64,000 bases of DNA, taken from contig OY754980.1 of assembly GCA_963576475.1 (NCBI GenBank), positions 2,537,567 through 2,601,566 of the forward strand, in the 5' to 3' direction. The position numbers and the translations under genes were made by a program. Under the pieces are notes generated by a model. The model did no database searches. It was not told the origin of the DNA and saw only the letters and a list, made by a program, of their open reading frames with translations. Origin of the DNA: Molanna angustata (lineage: Eukaryota; Arthropoda; Insecta; Trichoptera; Molannidae). Of this stretch, positions 11,800 through 22,799 are shown in pieces. Every line of letters starts with the position of its first letter. The first letter of the stretch is position 1.

Positions 11800-12676
11800 A
11801 ATAAATAGTTGAGAAGTCGTTGGCACGTGTCGTTCAACCCGAGATGTATCTTAAAGCGACTAAGAAATACAATAGAAAGAGAAATAGAATCGGCACTGTA
11901 TAAGGTTATTTCGAGTTCAGTGTTATTCAGAGAAACGTCTATTGTTGAAATCCATTGCCCGATCAGAGAACAACGTGACCCGCGCTTATTTTATTCCGAT
12001 CCATCCAGAACAAACTATCATCAAAATTCGTATATAAATAGAGTTTGTAGGAGTTACAATAGAAACTGTAGAGATCTAGACCCGTTCACTACAAGTCTAA
12101 ACATTTAAAAAAAAAAACTGATTATGGTATCGAATTTGGGTGCTACAACCTTTTAAAACTCAAGTAACGGACAGCGATCTTCAATACACTGTTGCCAAGA
12201 TTATTACACAAAGTCGGGTAGATTTAAAAAAAAAAATTGCTTTTTGTCGGTATCACTGTGTTGGTGTTATTATTGTTGCTAGACATGACGTACACACACA
12301 CTTACAAATATAAGCATGCGGACTGACTGACTGACTAACTCACGATTACATATATTAAAAAAAAATATATATAAAACAATAAATCTACGTAAATTTTTTA
12401 TATCTTTTTCGAATCATTATCACACTTAAAACCTTTATTTGACGACTAAATTCTTCCCTTCCCCATACTTCCCGTATACTCCCTTTCCCTCTTTTTATCT
12501 TTTATTTTTGCGTTTTGTATTTTTAAAAAAAAAAAAACTGAAATGTACTCTATGTAATTGTTAAAATGATGGATGCAGTTATTGGCGCCATAAATATTGA
12601 AATGTATCTACTTTAATTGTGTAACTGTTATAGCTGTTGTATCCAATAAATTATTAAATAAAAAAAAAAAAAAAAA
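11800..12676 (+). pseudogene. Jockey-type LINE 3' end with poly(A)
   Basis: The frame at 11809-12108 ends IREQRDPRLFYSDPSRTNY, then a short basic stretch and stop. This is the usual C-terminal style of insect Jockey LINEs. A 3' UTR of about 560 bases follows. It ends with the poly(A) signal AATAAA near 12650 and an A-run at 12659-12676. Only the 3' end is present. Confidence 0.55.
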
Positions 12677-13320
12677 TCATTTAGAGAAGAGGGCAATCAT
12701 TAATCATTCAGAAAAGCGGTCATTAATAATAAACATTCAAAAACGTGGTAATGGTTAATCATTCATAGAAGTAATTATAAATGATGGTTCAGAAATGTGG
12801 CAATGATTAATCATCTATAGAAACGATTATAAATGATCTTTCAGAAATGTGGCAATGGTTAATCATTCATAGAAGCGATTATAAATGATCGTTCAGAGAT
12901 GGGTCGATGGCAGAGCGGTTAGCGCACTGGGCTAGTAATCCAGTGATCGCGATTTCGAATCCTGCCTCGACCGATTTCGTTCACCTATATAGCACAATTT
13001 TTTTTTGCTTATTTAGGAAGATCTATATGTACTTGTTCAACAAGGATATATTCATTTTATTTAAAAAAAATGTGGCAAGGGTTAATCGTTCAGAAATGTG
13101 GCAATGATTAATCATTCATAGAAGCTATTATAAATGATCGTTCAGAAATGTGGCAATGGTTAATCATTCGGAATGTGACAATGGTTAATCATTCAGAGAA
13201 GCGATTATAAATGATCATTCAGAAATGTGGCGATGGTTAATCTTTTAGAATGTGACAATGGTTAATCATTTAGAGAAGCGGTCGTGGTTAATCATTCAGA
13301 AAAGCAGTAATATAATAAGC
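12677..13320 (+). repeat. 52-bp degenerate tandem array, split by a SINE
   Basis: Units contain TTAATCATTCATAGAAGCG, then ATTATAAATGATCGTTCAG and AAATGTGGCAATGG, with a period near 52 bp. About ten diverged copies are present. A family-1 SINE (12897-13067) lies inside the array, so the array is older than the SINE. Confidence 0.85.
12897..13067 (+). mobile_element. tRNA-derived SINE, family 1, copy d
   Basis: The head GGGTCGATGGCAGAGCGG holds the A box, and ATTTCGAATCC is a slightly mutated B box. The anticodon loop reads CTAGTAA. The body matches the other copies. The tail is A-rich. It sits inside the 52-bp array. Confidence 0.88.
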
Positions 13321-13471
13321 GGTAATTATATATTTAGGTATAAAAATAAATAAAACAGAACACATTGTTTTCCACGGATTTTATTAATTACGATCGAAAG
13401 TTTAAGCCGAGGTGACTTGAGGATTATCAAGGTCTAAATGAAACTAAATTTGACAAGGCTAATCAACACTA

Positions 13472-13586
13472 TTAGACAAGTGACTGGAGGGGGATGGATG
13501 CGGTCTGCCCAAGATAGGGAGCGTGGTGGTCTCAGCGGGAGGCCTTTCCATAACTGGACGAAGGAGGGCTGACTAAGAAGAAGAAG
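13472..13586 (+). pseudogene. Short 5'-truncated RTE LINE with 11-bp duplication
   Basis: Only 115 bases are inserted. They are flanked by AATCAACACTA at 13461-13471 and 13587-13597. The frame reads RSAQDRERGGLSGRPFHNW, a mutated C-terminus of RTE-type LINEs. The insert ends in a (GAA)n-like tail. The perfect duplication fixes both borders. Confidence 0.8.
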
Positions 13587-13792
13587 AATCAACACTAACA
13601 ATCGGTCGTAATAAATCGAATCTTTGGAATACACTGCAATATATTTTATTTGTTAATTTTAAAACGGATTTCTACTCTATTAAAATAATCAATGGTATTA
13701 ATATATTTTTTTTCTTCCATTTGGCACAAGTCACTCTTCTAAGGGTGGGTTGCCTAATATTAAAAAAAACACCAAATATTATCACAAAATCA

Positions 13793-14127
13793 CATAGATT
13801 TTTATTATAATATAGGTATGTACTAGATGTTGTAGTTAGCAAATTTTGTATGAATCGAAGTGAGGCATTTTTTCGGGGGCTTTTGACGTTTTGGTTGGCA
13901 GACCACATCGTTTTTCTATAGAGAATAAAGACTAATGTGGATTTGTTTTCGGATTTATTTGTCGAAAAACACTTTGATTACTAAGGTTTAGAGAACAGTT
14001 ATCTAGGATGTGTTGAAATGTAAGGAAAACTGAAATATGTTGCCAACCAAAACGTCAAACGCGCGATATTCCATGATTCACTTTTTGCACAGAGTACTAC
14101 ATCTAGTATATTAAATAAAAATCTATG
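13793..14127 (+). mobile_element. hAT MITE family M, copy 1
   Basis: The ends CATAGATTTTTA and TAAAAATCTATG are perfect inverted repeats. They are flanked by the 8-bp duplication CAAAATCA at 13785-13792 and 14128-14135. The interior includes TACTAGATGTTGTAGTTAGC and GACGTTTTGGTTGGCA. It is about 335 bp with no transposase. The 8-bp duplication places it in the hAT superfamily. Copies 2 and 3 are at 24068 and 38389. Confidence 0.92.
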
Positions 14128-14592
14128 CAAAATCACAACCTGTTCAATAATAATTATTAGAACAGGGGGTCTATTCTCCAATCTCGCATGATTAATGTCG
14201 CATACGCCTATGTCGCCTAAAAAATGTCGAATGATTTGTCGCATGATAGGCTTTTAGTCTATTCTTGAAATCATTCGACATTAAAATCGTTCGACATCGA
14301 AATGTCACATGAAAGTAGTGGCAACAGAGCATTTGGGGTGCGTTTGAAATAGTTTTTATGTTTTTTTTTTGCCATTTTTGTCTATGGTTGTCAAAACAGA
14401 AACTTTTTCAATGCAATTCTATGATAAATCTTTGCATTTCGTTCATTGCGAATTGCGACGCTCTCTGTTATTGTGTACAAGTTTACTTCTGTCACTTCTG
14501 TGCTGTTTACCCGAAGACTTTTATAATACTTACGGATACCATCACGATTTTGATCGGTCACGGGTTAACAATTAATATATTTAATTGAAAAA

Positions 14593-16121
14593 ATGAATTA
14601 TTGTTCGTATGCACAAAAGAACATGTTGGTGGAATTAATGAATGAAGAAAAGGAGTTGCAGTCCGGCAAATTTACCAATACATTTTCGAGGAATACGGCG
14701 AAAATGCGGTGGATGGAAATCGCCGGTAAACTGAATTCGATTCCCGGTGCAAACAAGGATTGGATGCATTGGCGGAAGGTAAGCAGCATTCATTTTTGAG
14801 ATTTTGTTTTGAGCTGTTTTTTAAATAGAAATTTAATGATTTTATGATAAAATAAAACAAGCTTTCTTAATCAACAAAATGACGTGCTTCTATCGAATAC
14901 ACTTCTTATTGTTGACAAGTAAAACGAGTGAAAATAACCACATTTTGAAACCACGTGTTAACTATCGTTCAAAATTGATAAGGAATAAATAACTTTACCA
15001 TATAACTTTTGTTTAACGCTTAGCATAAGTAAATACTGTTACATTTTTTATTATATCAATATTTGACACCTAATCTAAGTCAATTTTGAAAAAATGGTGG
15101 TTTTAACATTTGCATTCATGTCAAAACCTATAGAACAAAATATGAATTAGTGTATTTACTTATTAGATTCTTTCAATGCTATGAAGGCACGTGGAGAATT
15201 AGATACAACCATGAACTAGAGAGCCTATTTAACGAACCGAATATTGTTCAAACAATAAAAATTGGGAGGCTTCGCTGGTTAGGACACGTGCATCGTATGG
15301 AAGATGATCACGCCAAAAAGAATCCTTACAACATGTCCGGAGGGAAGAAGAAATGTGGGAAGACCTAGACTACGATGGATGGATGGAGTTGAAAGGGACC
15401 TTCAGACAGCCGGTGTGCGGAACTGGAGAGAGAAGGCTATGGACAGGGTGCAATGGAGACAATTCCTTGAGGAGGCCAAGGCCCATCCCGGGCTGTGGAG
15501 CCACTGATGATGATGACTTATTAGATTCTTTCAATGCTTGAAATTATTTAAATTTTTATAAAGATTTGTTAAGTTGTAAGACCACAAATGTAGGTATAAT
15601 TTTACTGAATAATATTATCATTGTTTTATTCTTTACAGACATGGCATGACATCCGATCCAAAGCCAAATCAAAAGAGGCTGCTCTGCGAAGGGAAAGGAG
15701 AGGGACTGGTGGAGGGCCACCCGTTGGCAGTCAGTTGACCCCGTCGGAAGAGGCCATAGTAACTATGCTCACGCCAACATTGATAGTTGGCCATTCAGAA
15801 AGTGGAGAATCGGAGGTCAACGTTATAATTGATCAACCAACTAATGAGAATGCAGGGGAAGTTGTTAATTTCCCAACAAAGGAAATAAATTTCCCAATAG
15901 GGGAAAGATTCAACTGCTCGACAGCTGCAGAGGAGTTCCCTAGTTTGGAACGACGAGAGAGAATCACGCCTCTTCTTAGAAGACGAGGAGTACAAGATGA
16001 GTTGGTGGTATTAGCTGGCAAAAAATTGGAAATTAAGGAGAAATACCTAGAAAAAAAATTAATATTAATGGAGCGGCAAACTATTGCCCTCGAAAAGATT
16101 GCCGCTTCGTTCAAGAAATAG
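14593..16121 (+). CDS. Harbinger Myb/SANT-like DNA-binding protein (2 exons)
   Basis: Exon 1 is 14593-14778 and exon 2 is 15639-16121, joined in phase 0 by GGAAG|GTAAGC and TTTACAG|ACATGG. The protein is 222 residues. Residues 1-85 match the Myb/SANT-like domain of Harbinger second proteins: AQKNMLVELMNEEKELQSGK, then RWMEIAGKLNSIPG, and across the splice HWRKTWHDIRSKAKSK, ending RRERRGTGGGPP. The middle is acidic and linker-like. The C-terminus (about 185-220) is a charged predicted coiled coil (KKLEIKEKYLEKK). In studied Harbingers this partner carries the transposase to the nucleus and to DNA. The intron contains an RTE insertion (15181-15515) but the exons are open. Confidence 0.85.
15181..15515 (+). 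pseudogene. 5'-truncated RTE LINE in the Myb-gene intron
   Basis: 335 bases flanked by a perfect 23-bp duplication at 15158-15180 and 15516-15538 (starting ACTTATTAGATTC). It encodes the C-terminal part of the same RTE family as 49083-52297: TWRIRYNHELE, RLRWLGHVHRMED, then after a frameshift RPRLRWMDGVERD and WRQFLEEAKAHPG. It ends with (TGA)n. Its position inside an intron leaves the host transposon's gene structure intact. Confidence 0.92.
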
Positions 16122-16134
16122 TGGTTATTGGTTT

Positions 16135-17275
16135 GTTTTCATCTCGCCTCCTCTCTGTTTTTATTATTGTATGTAAATCTTTTATTTCAATTAATTGTTA
16201 CTTCTTTATTTTAGTTAATATAATATCATTGATATATTTGTCTCGAGTATACATAATGCGTTTTAATTTAGTTGGGATGGCCAATGACGAGTAATTTTTC
16301 AAATATAAATGATTTTTTATAATATGTTTTCATCTCGCCTCCTCTCTGTTTTTATTATTGTATGTAAATCTTTTATTTCAATTAATTGTTACTTCTTTCT
16401 ATATGTTTATTTAAGTTAATATAATATCATTGATATATTTGCCTCGAGTATACATAATGTGTTTTAATTTAGTTGGGATGGCCAATGACGAGTAATTTTT
16501 CAAATACAAATTATTTTTTATAATATGTTTTCATCTCGCCTCCTCTCTGTTTTTATTCTTGTATGTAAATCTTTTATTTCAATTAATTGTTACTTCTTTC
16601 TATATGTTTATTTAAGTTAATATAATATCATTGATATATTTGTCTCAAAAATACATAATGTGTTTTAATTTAATTAGGGTGGCTAATCACGTGTGAATTT
16701 TTCAAATATAAATGATTTTTTATAATATGTTTTCATCTCGCCTCCTCTCTGTTTTTATTCTTGTATGTAAATCTTTTATTTCAATTAATTGTTACTTCTT
16801 TCTATATGTTTATTTAAGTTAATATAATATCATTGATATATTTGTCTCAAAAATACATAATGTGTTTTAATTTAATTAGGGTGGCTAATGACGAGTAATT
16901 TTTCAAATACAAATTATTTTTTATAATATGTTTTCATCTCGCCTCCTCTCTGTTTTTATTCTTGTATGTAAATCTTTTATTTCAATTAATTGTTACTTCT
17001 TTCTATATGTTTATTTAAGTTAATATAATATCATTGATATATTTGTCTCAAAAATACATAATGTGTTTTAATTTAATTAGGGTGGCTAATGACGAGTAAT
17101 TTTTCAAATACAAATTATTTTTTATAATATGTTTTCATCTCGCCTCCTCTCTGTTTTTATTCTTGTATGTAAATCTTTTATTTCAATTAATTGTTACTTC
17201 TTTCTTTATGTTTATTTTAGTTTATATAATATCATTGATATATTTGTCTCAAGTATACATAATGCGTATATAAAT
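16135..17275 (+). repeat. About 201-bp tandem array (six copies) in Harbinger
   Basis: GTTTTCATCTCGCCTCCTCT recurs at 16135, 16326, 16527, 16729, 16930 and 17131. Spacing is 191, 201, 202, 201 and 201 bp. The last copy is truncated. The array begins 13 bases after the Myb-like stop codon, so it is an amplified 3' flank between two convergent genes. It is non-coding. Confidence 0.95.
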
Positions 17276-17928
17276 AAATTATTTCATCTTGTCTTTATTT
17301 GTAAATACTTTAAGCTTATTTGTGTTCTTTTTTTGTAAATAAATTCTTTTCTATGCCACAGTAAATAGATACTTTTTTTTTTTTTCTTTAAGTTTTTAAA
17401 TTTTTATAATATTAATTACCACCTATTTACCATATTATTTCATACAACTTTTTTCTGATTGACAAAAACCAAAAATTTTAATTTTATTAAAAATACATTG
17501 ATGCAAACACAAAATGTGAAACTCTTCAGTTTTCTCTTCAGACATGCTATGTGATAGCACTTATTCTATTTCTTTACAATTTTTTGTTCATAAAAAAGGT
17601 TCATGCGATACAATGATTAGGTACACTAGGAATATGTTCAGAAATAAATTATAGAAATAGGACAGAAATTCATGGAAAACAGGATCGGTATGGATAAATA
17701 ATAACTGGTAGTTTTTATGCAATACTCTTTTATTTACATGCTTATCACACAATATAAAGAAAATATAAAAAATCCTTATTTAAATTTACAAAAATATTAC
17801 TCATTCAAGAAAAAAACAGACCATCTCTTTGAAAACATAAAAAACAAACAGGCTATTAGAAGACAAAATTTAAAAATATAGAATGTAATCATAGTGTTTT
17901 TTACTTATATTCATAAACATTTTGATAA

Positions 17929-20187
17929 TTATGTGGAATAAGTATTTATAAGCCTTGTTCGTAATATCCTACCAGCTAACAAATCTCTGTTAGTACAATT
18001 ACCATTAGATCTACTAGATGCACCATCTGGTATATCTAATGGATCCAGCAGTCCTAAATCAACATCTTGATCTTCCAAATAATGTGGAAGACTGAAATTA
18101 TTAGCAACACACATATTATGTAACACTACACACGCATTGATAATTTTTGTTGCCTTTTCTGGTGTGTAATGCAACATTCTTTGCTTGCAAAGACAACGAA
18201 ATCGCATTTTTAACACACCATTGCAGCGTTCTATTGTCGCTCTTACTCTACAAAGAGCATTATTGAAACGCTCCTCTGCTTCTCCTTGTGGAGAATTTAA
18301 TGGTGTTAGGAGCCAGGGTCTCAAAGGATATCCTGAATCCCCAATAAGGTAAAATCCTTCATGACCACCACGGTACAGGTTTCTAAGTGCTGGCTCTACT
18401 AAGCTGTTATTCCATATGAAAGAATCGTGAGTGCTGCCAGGAAACAAAGCATTGACGTTTAATATTTTTAACGCTTCATCACAAATTAATTGCACGTTAA
18501 TTGAGTGGTAACTTTTACGGTTCACGTACACATGTTCAGGATAATTTAAGTTGTTACCTGCTGGCGGTACAATTGCAACATGGGTACAATCGATGCATCC
18601 GATTATACCTGGAAGGTTGTACTTTCTATAAAACCTGAAACAAAAAGTTAGTTTTGTTTATTTATTTATTAACTTTATGTACATAATGTGTACAATGGCA
18701 GATTTATTGCCATAAGGAAATTTCTTCCAACCAACCAAAGCAATGTGAGGCCATAAATATTGAAGTGTACATTACAGTTATGATGAAAAGAACCTATATT
18801 TATATATTATAAAAAAAAACAGATTGACAAAACACATAACATGATAAGAAGTAAAATCACAGCGACGAGGAAAGGAATGAGGTAGAGGTTGTGGAAGGAG
18901 AGAGAGAATGGAGAAGGAGTGTTAATTAAGAGTTATTAGACAGGCATAACAGCTTTAGTCTTTTTTTGAAAAGTTGAATTGATTGAGACGTCGTAATATC
19001 ATCACTTAAGGTGTTCCATAGTCTTGCCACCAAGATTTGATACCAAGATTTTTAACGACTTTGGTGTAGGAAATGATTTGATTAGTTTTGTAGATCAATG
19101 TAAGTAATTGAAAATATTAAGTTTATCCACAACCAGCTAAAATCAATCTTATTATTTATTTATTGATCTTGATTTGATTACAATTGTATTAACACTTCAT
19201 AATTATAATTACATACAATTTATAGGTTGTATAGTTAAATGTTGCTGTGACGCACCAGCATAGAATAGTGCTTCCACTATTATTATTTTCGGGGGTCCCG
19301 TAAGAGCCAGGTAATCGTAAATAACATCTCACATAGTTCAGTACCTTAAGTAATTAAATAGTTTAGTTTACCTATTTCTTATACTCCTCAACTCTTGGAT
19401 TGTGCTCGGAAATTTTACCCATGTATTAAAAATTTCTGGTTTATTTAGAACATCAACAAATTCACTCAAAGATCTTGAGACGGAAGATTGCGATATATTA
19501 TTATTTATGTTACTCCCCACAGGTAACTGATAGGATCCTGTGCCCAGGAAATTCAAGGCTGTCAGAACCTGAAAATAATCATGAATTTTAATATAATATG
19601 TAGTAGGTTAACAAAAACTCAATGACAGCTAAGTAAACATGAATCCATGAGTGTATCTACTTTTTCAAGTGTCTAAGCGTGTTTCTAAATGTCAAATCTT
19701 GATCTTCATAACGAAATGTACGTTTTATGTGTAAAATTGTAGAGAGAGGTGAAACATACGACAAATTATTCTAATGCTCACTTAGGAATAGTTATGAATG
19801 TTATTACATTTGTAATAAACCATCTCTTATAATACAATAAGTGTTCATGCATTCATATAAAGATTAAAAAAGTTTATAGTATTGATTTTTGACTTAATCT
19901 CATTCATGAAAGTCTACAATGAAACCCTTGGGAAATATTGGTTTAACCAAAAATGATGAACTTACCTTGGTTTCGATACTCAATGCAGATGCTCGAGATG
20001 GCACACACATGTGAGGAGTAACAACGTCGATTAAGAACTTTACAAGATTTTTGTTGAGGCGAAAGTGTTTTATGAAGGCCGTATCACTTTGTGCGAAAGC
20101 ATCCACTATTTTGGAATTGTTTCGTCGTCCGTTAATATTGTTATATTGTCCAATAGATAAAATTACCAATTCGTCGAAACTAGCCAT
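17929..20187 (-). CDS. Harbinger DDE transposase (3 exons), HARBI1-like
   Basis: Exons on the minus strand are 20187-19966, 19568-19372 and 18634-17929. Junctions are CCAAG|GTAAG to TTTCAG|GTTCTG (phase 0) and AATAG|GTAAAC to TTTCAG|GTTTTA (phase 2). The product is 374 residues and uninterrupted; human HARBI1 is 349. An N-terminal helix-turn-helix region (LGTGSYQLPVGSN, ISQSSVSRSLSEF) precedes the DDE_Tnp_4 catalytic core. Acid 1 is in GCIDCTHVAI, acid 2 in LIGDSGYPLRPWLL and acid 3 in RVRATIERCNGVLK, so the triad is complete. It recognises the element's own ends and cuts and pastes it. Intron 2 holds a Jockey fragment. The intact frame means recent activity is possible. Confidence 0.9.
18658..19081 (-). 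pseudogene. Jockey-type LINE fragment in transposase intron 2
   Basis: Flanked by TTAGTTTTGT at 18648-18657 and 19082-19091. On the minus strand it encodes a LINE C-terminus (LWNTLSDDITTSQSIQLFKK, then stop). The 3' UTR contains GGAAGAAATTTCC and ends in (AAAT)n. Only 424 bases are present, so it is heavily 5'-truncated. Confidence 0.75.
19140..19345 (-). repeat. Second repeat fragment in transposase intron 2
   Basis: The reverse strand shares GGCTCTTACGGGAC and flanking words with 39350-39475. It ends with an (AAAT)n-like tail at about 19148. It is probably the 3' end of another LINE family; no coding part is visible. Confidence 0.5.
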
Positions 20188-20542
20188 AGTTACAAGCTAC
20201 AGAATTAACAAAATCGCGAAAACACTTTTTGACAAGGACGCTTGACGTACGTAAATGGCAATATGGCGGCTATTTTTGACAGATAAATCATGCGACATTG
20301 TATGTCGAATGGTCCTATACCACTCGTCAAAATCTCGCACGATTTTCATTCGACTATGTCGCATGCGAGACTCGAGAATACCATTTTCTAGAAATCGTGC
20401 GAAAATAATAAAATGTCGCATACGACATCGATAGGCGACATTGGAGAATAGGGTCCCAGGTTGTGATTTTCCAATTATTGTTTTGTACATCTTGATTTGA
20501 TTTTTGTTGTGTCTTCTTCTTCTATTAAGTTTATGTGGCATT

Positions 20543-20935
20543 CTACCTAATCATTAGGATGATTTCTGGTAGTATAAAATTATTTTGAGATTTGAGGTAA
20601 TTGCATAATAGATTTAATCCATCAAGGCGAAGAAATTTTAATATGTGGAAATAAATATGCAAGGAATTTAATGACAGAAGATGTGACATATTTATTAGTA
20701 GTGGAATATTAAGTGTATAGTACAAATCATGTGCGGTGTGGATTGGGTATTCAAAAAACACATGGTTCAGGGTCTCGACTTCCTCTCCACAAGCACACGA
20801 AGGGCTATCCCTTACATGTATCTTGTAGAGGTGACTGTTAATGAGGCAGTGTCCTAGTCTGATGCGACATATATTTGACACGTCCCGTTTGGCCATGCCC
20901 TTGTGTTGGTGTTGTGTCTTCATAATATTGAAATA
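20543..20935 (-). pseudogene. LINE C-terminal fragment
   Basis: Minus-strand frame with RIRLGHCLINSHLYKIHVRD, then CACGEEVETLNHVFFEYP. This is the Cys/His motif and surrounding pattern at the end of Jockey/R1-type LINE polyproteins. The stop at 20543 is followed by a short 3' region that reaches the Harbinger right end at 20457. It looks as if the Harbinger inserted next to or in this LINE's 3' UTR. Confidence 0.65.
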
Positions 20936-20941
20936 TTAAAA

Positions 20942-21350
20942 CTAGCCGCATGTAACACATGAGATCCAACTGTCGATGGCGATAGTATGTATATTTGAAT
21001 AGAACGTACCAAACATAAACATTTAAATCCAAATTATTGAATATTTAAGATACTTTGTTTTCGTTTTATGTCGAGATAGGAAAGTATGGAGATCAGTCGT
21101 TTCTTCCTACCCAGAATATGAAAATAGCATGATGGTACAGACAGACATTCACTCTGTTTTATTAATAAAAGACAATCTATATATGTAATAATATTTCGAT
21201 AGTGAAACATGGAGACTTGTGTACTGTGTACCCATTATAGCTTTAATGAAGGAAGGTATGGTGAGGTGATTTTTACTACTGCAAGAAGTTAACAGAAGAT
21301 TACAGTTCAAAGTAGTATTGTGTTGTGACTGACCCACTTAAAGGCCCGTC
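20942..21350 (-). mobile_element. Helitron family H, copy 4 (3' end, truncated)
   Basis: On the minus strand it ends CATGTGTTACATG...CTAG followed by T, with GACAGTTGGATCTC just inside. Similarity to copy 3 (45270) continues through about 21130. The 5' end is not recognisable. Confidence 0.65.
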
Positions 21351-21589
21351 ACCTCATCTTGCATAACACAATATGTAAGAATTGGTACATACATATGTAG
21401 GTGGTACATTGCAGTACAGAGTGCAATCATGATGACTCTTTAAAGAGACTATAAGGTAGGTACCTACATATCAAAGAAAAAATAATAAGTATTCAAAAAA
21501 CCAATAGGCACTTCTGAGAGTAAGAAGATTGATGCTTTTGAAATGTGGTGCTGGCAACGAACGGTGATGAGCAAATGCAACACCAAGAC

Positions 21590-22215
21590 CGGGGTGGTCT
21601 TGGTGTTGCACCCCCGGTCTTGGTCTTTTATATTCGATCGAGTCTTGGTCTTGCACCCCCGGTCTCAGTCTTGTATACTTGATCGAGTCTTGGTCTTGCA
21701 CCCCCGGTCATGGACTTGTATACTTGGTCGAGTCTTGGTCTTGCACCCCCGGTCATGGTCTTGTATACTTGGTCGAGTCTTGATCTTGTATACTTGATTG
21801 AGTCATGGTCTTGCACTCCTGGTCATGATCTTGTATACTTGATCGAGTCTTGGTTTTGCACCCCCGGTCTTGGTTTTGCACCCTCGGTCATGGTCTTGTA
21901 TACTTGATCAAGTCTTGGTCTTGCACCCTCGGTCATGGTCTTGTATACTTGATCGATTCTTGGTCTTGCACCCCCGGTCAAGGTCTTGTAAACTTGATCG
22001 AGTCTTGGTCTTGCACTCCCGGTCATGGTCTTGTGTACCTGATCGAGTCTTGGTCTTGCACTCCCGGTCATGGTTTTGTATACTTGATCGAGTCTTGGTC
22101 TTGCACTCCCGGCCATGGTTTTGTATACTTGATCGAATCTTGATCTTGCACCCCCGGTCTTGGTCTTGCATCCCCGGTCTTGGTCTTGCATACCCAGTCA
22201 TGGTTGTGGTCTTGA
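21590..22215 (+). repeat. 45-bp minisatellite open in several frames
   Basis: About 13 units of CTTGGTCTTGCACCCCCGGT followed by CATGGTCTTGTATACTTGAT and CGAGT. Because 45 is a multiple of three, frames on both strands stay open as 15-residue peptide repeats. I see no start context, splice signal or domain, so the frames are likely a by-product of the repeat. Just upstream (about 21527-21565) is a tiny RTE scrap encoding DAFEMWCWQR. Confidence 0.95.
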
Positions 22216-22546
22216 AACTTTTGCATTAAAATATATATTTTTTTCTGATTCAATTCAGTAATTACAATAAAATATTACAAGAATATTGAGAGGAATTTCG
22301 CTTTGGGTCCATTCTACTCTTCAGAAGTGTTAGGGAGGGCTTGAAAAAAACGCATAGATGAGGCCCTAATAAAGGCAGAACAAAAGCGTCTGGAGAAGTT
22401 TCCTCGGGGAGGCAAAAATTGCTCATCAAAATGGATACGACCTTCAGCAATGAAAAAAACGAACAAGAAGACCAACAAATAACACTAGACTTATTTAGAT
22501 ATTTTTTGAATCACTCCATCGCATCTATATAAACAAGTTGAGTTTT

Positions 22547-22760
22547 ACAATTTCCAAAAAATAACTTGAGAATTTACGTCGTGGAAGGGGCCGGTTTGCA
22601 CAAAAAACAAAGGAGCAAAAAAAACTAATTAGCACTCTGCGCAGCCCACATGATTTCTCAAATAATTTATTTAAGGGACAAACTGTCTTATATTTGTCTA
22701 TAACTAAAGCTAAAAGCAAACTCTTGTTATGCCCGAGAATAAATTTTGCCGAAAAACAAA
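22547..22760. repeat. Diverged fold-back repeat related to 23895-24004
   Basis: TAACTTGAGAATTTACG, GTGGAAGGGGCCGG, CTCTGCGCAGCCCACATGAT and TCTCAAATAATTT match, in order, the small MITE at 23895-24004. It has extra internal sequence and is non-coding. Confidence 0.45.
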
Positions 22761-22799
22761 ATTTTTTTTTCCTCGGCAACATTTCTGAAAGATACTAGC

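Larger units (their letters stand above)
14167..20457. mobile_element. PIF/Harbinger transposon, complete two-gene element
   Basis: The ends GGGTCTATTCTCCAAT and (reverse complement of right) GGGACCCTATTCTCCAAT frame 6.29 kb. AGG lies on both sides as a possible 3-bp duplication. This is weak, because most Harbingers duplicate TWA. Inside are convergent genes: a Myb/SANT-like protein on the plus strand (14593-16121) and a DDE transposase on the minus strand (20187-17929). Both have intact open frames and plausible introns. About 150 bases at each end are dense in GTCGCAT and TGTCGAAT motifs. An RTE and a Jockey fragment have inserted later, both in introns. A 201-bp array lies between the genes. 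Confidence 0.88.

Noticed and set aside
12899..12971. A functional tRNA gene
   Set aside because: The tRNA-like head is always followed by the same SINE body, has a mutated B box, and recurs in five dispersed copies.
21823..22229. Overlapping frames on both strands with 15-residue repeats
   Set aside because: Explained by a minisatellite period divisible by three; no start or splice context.
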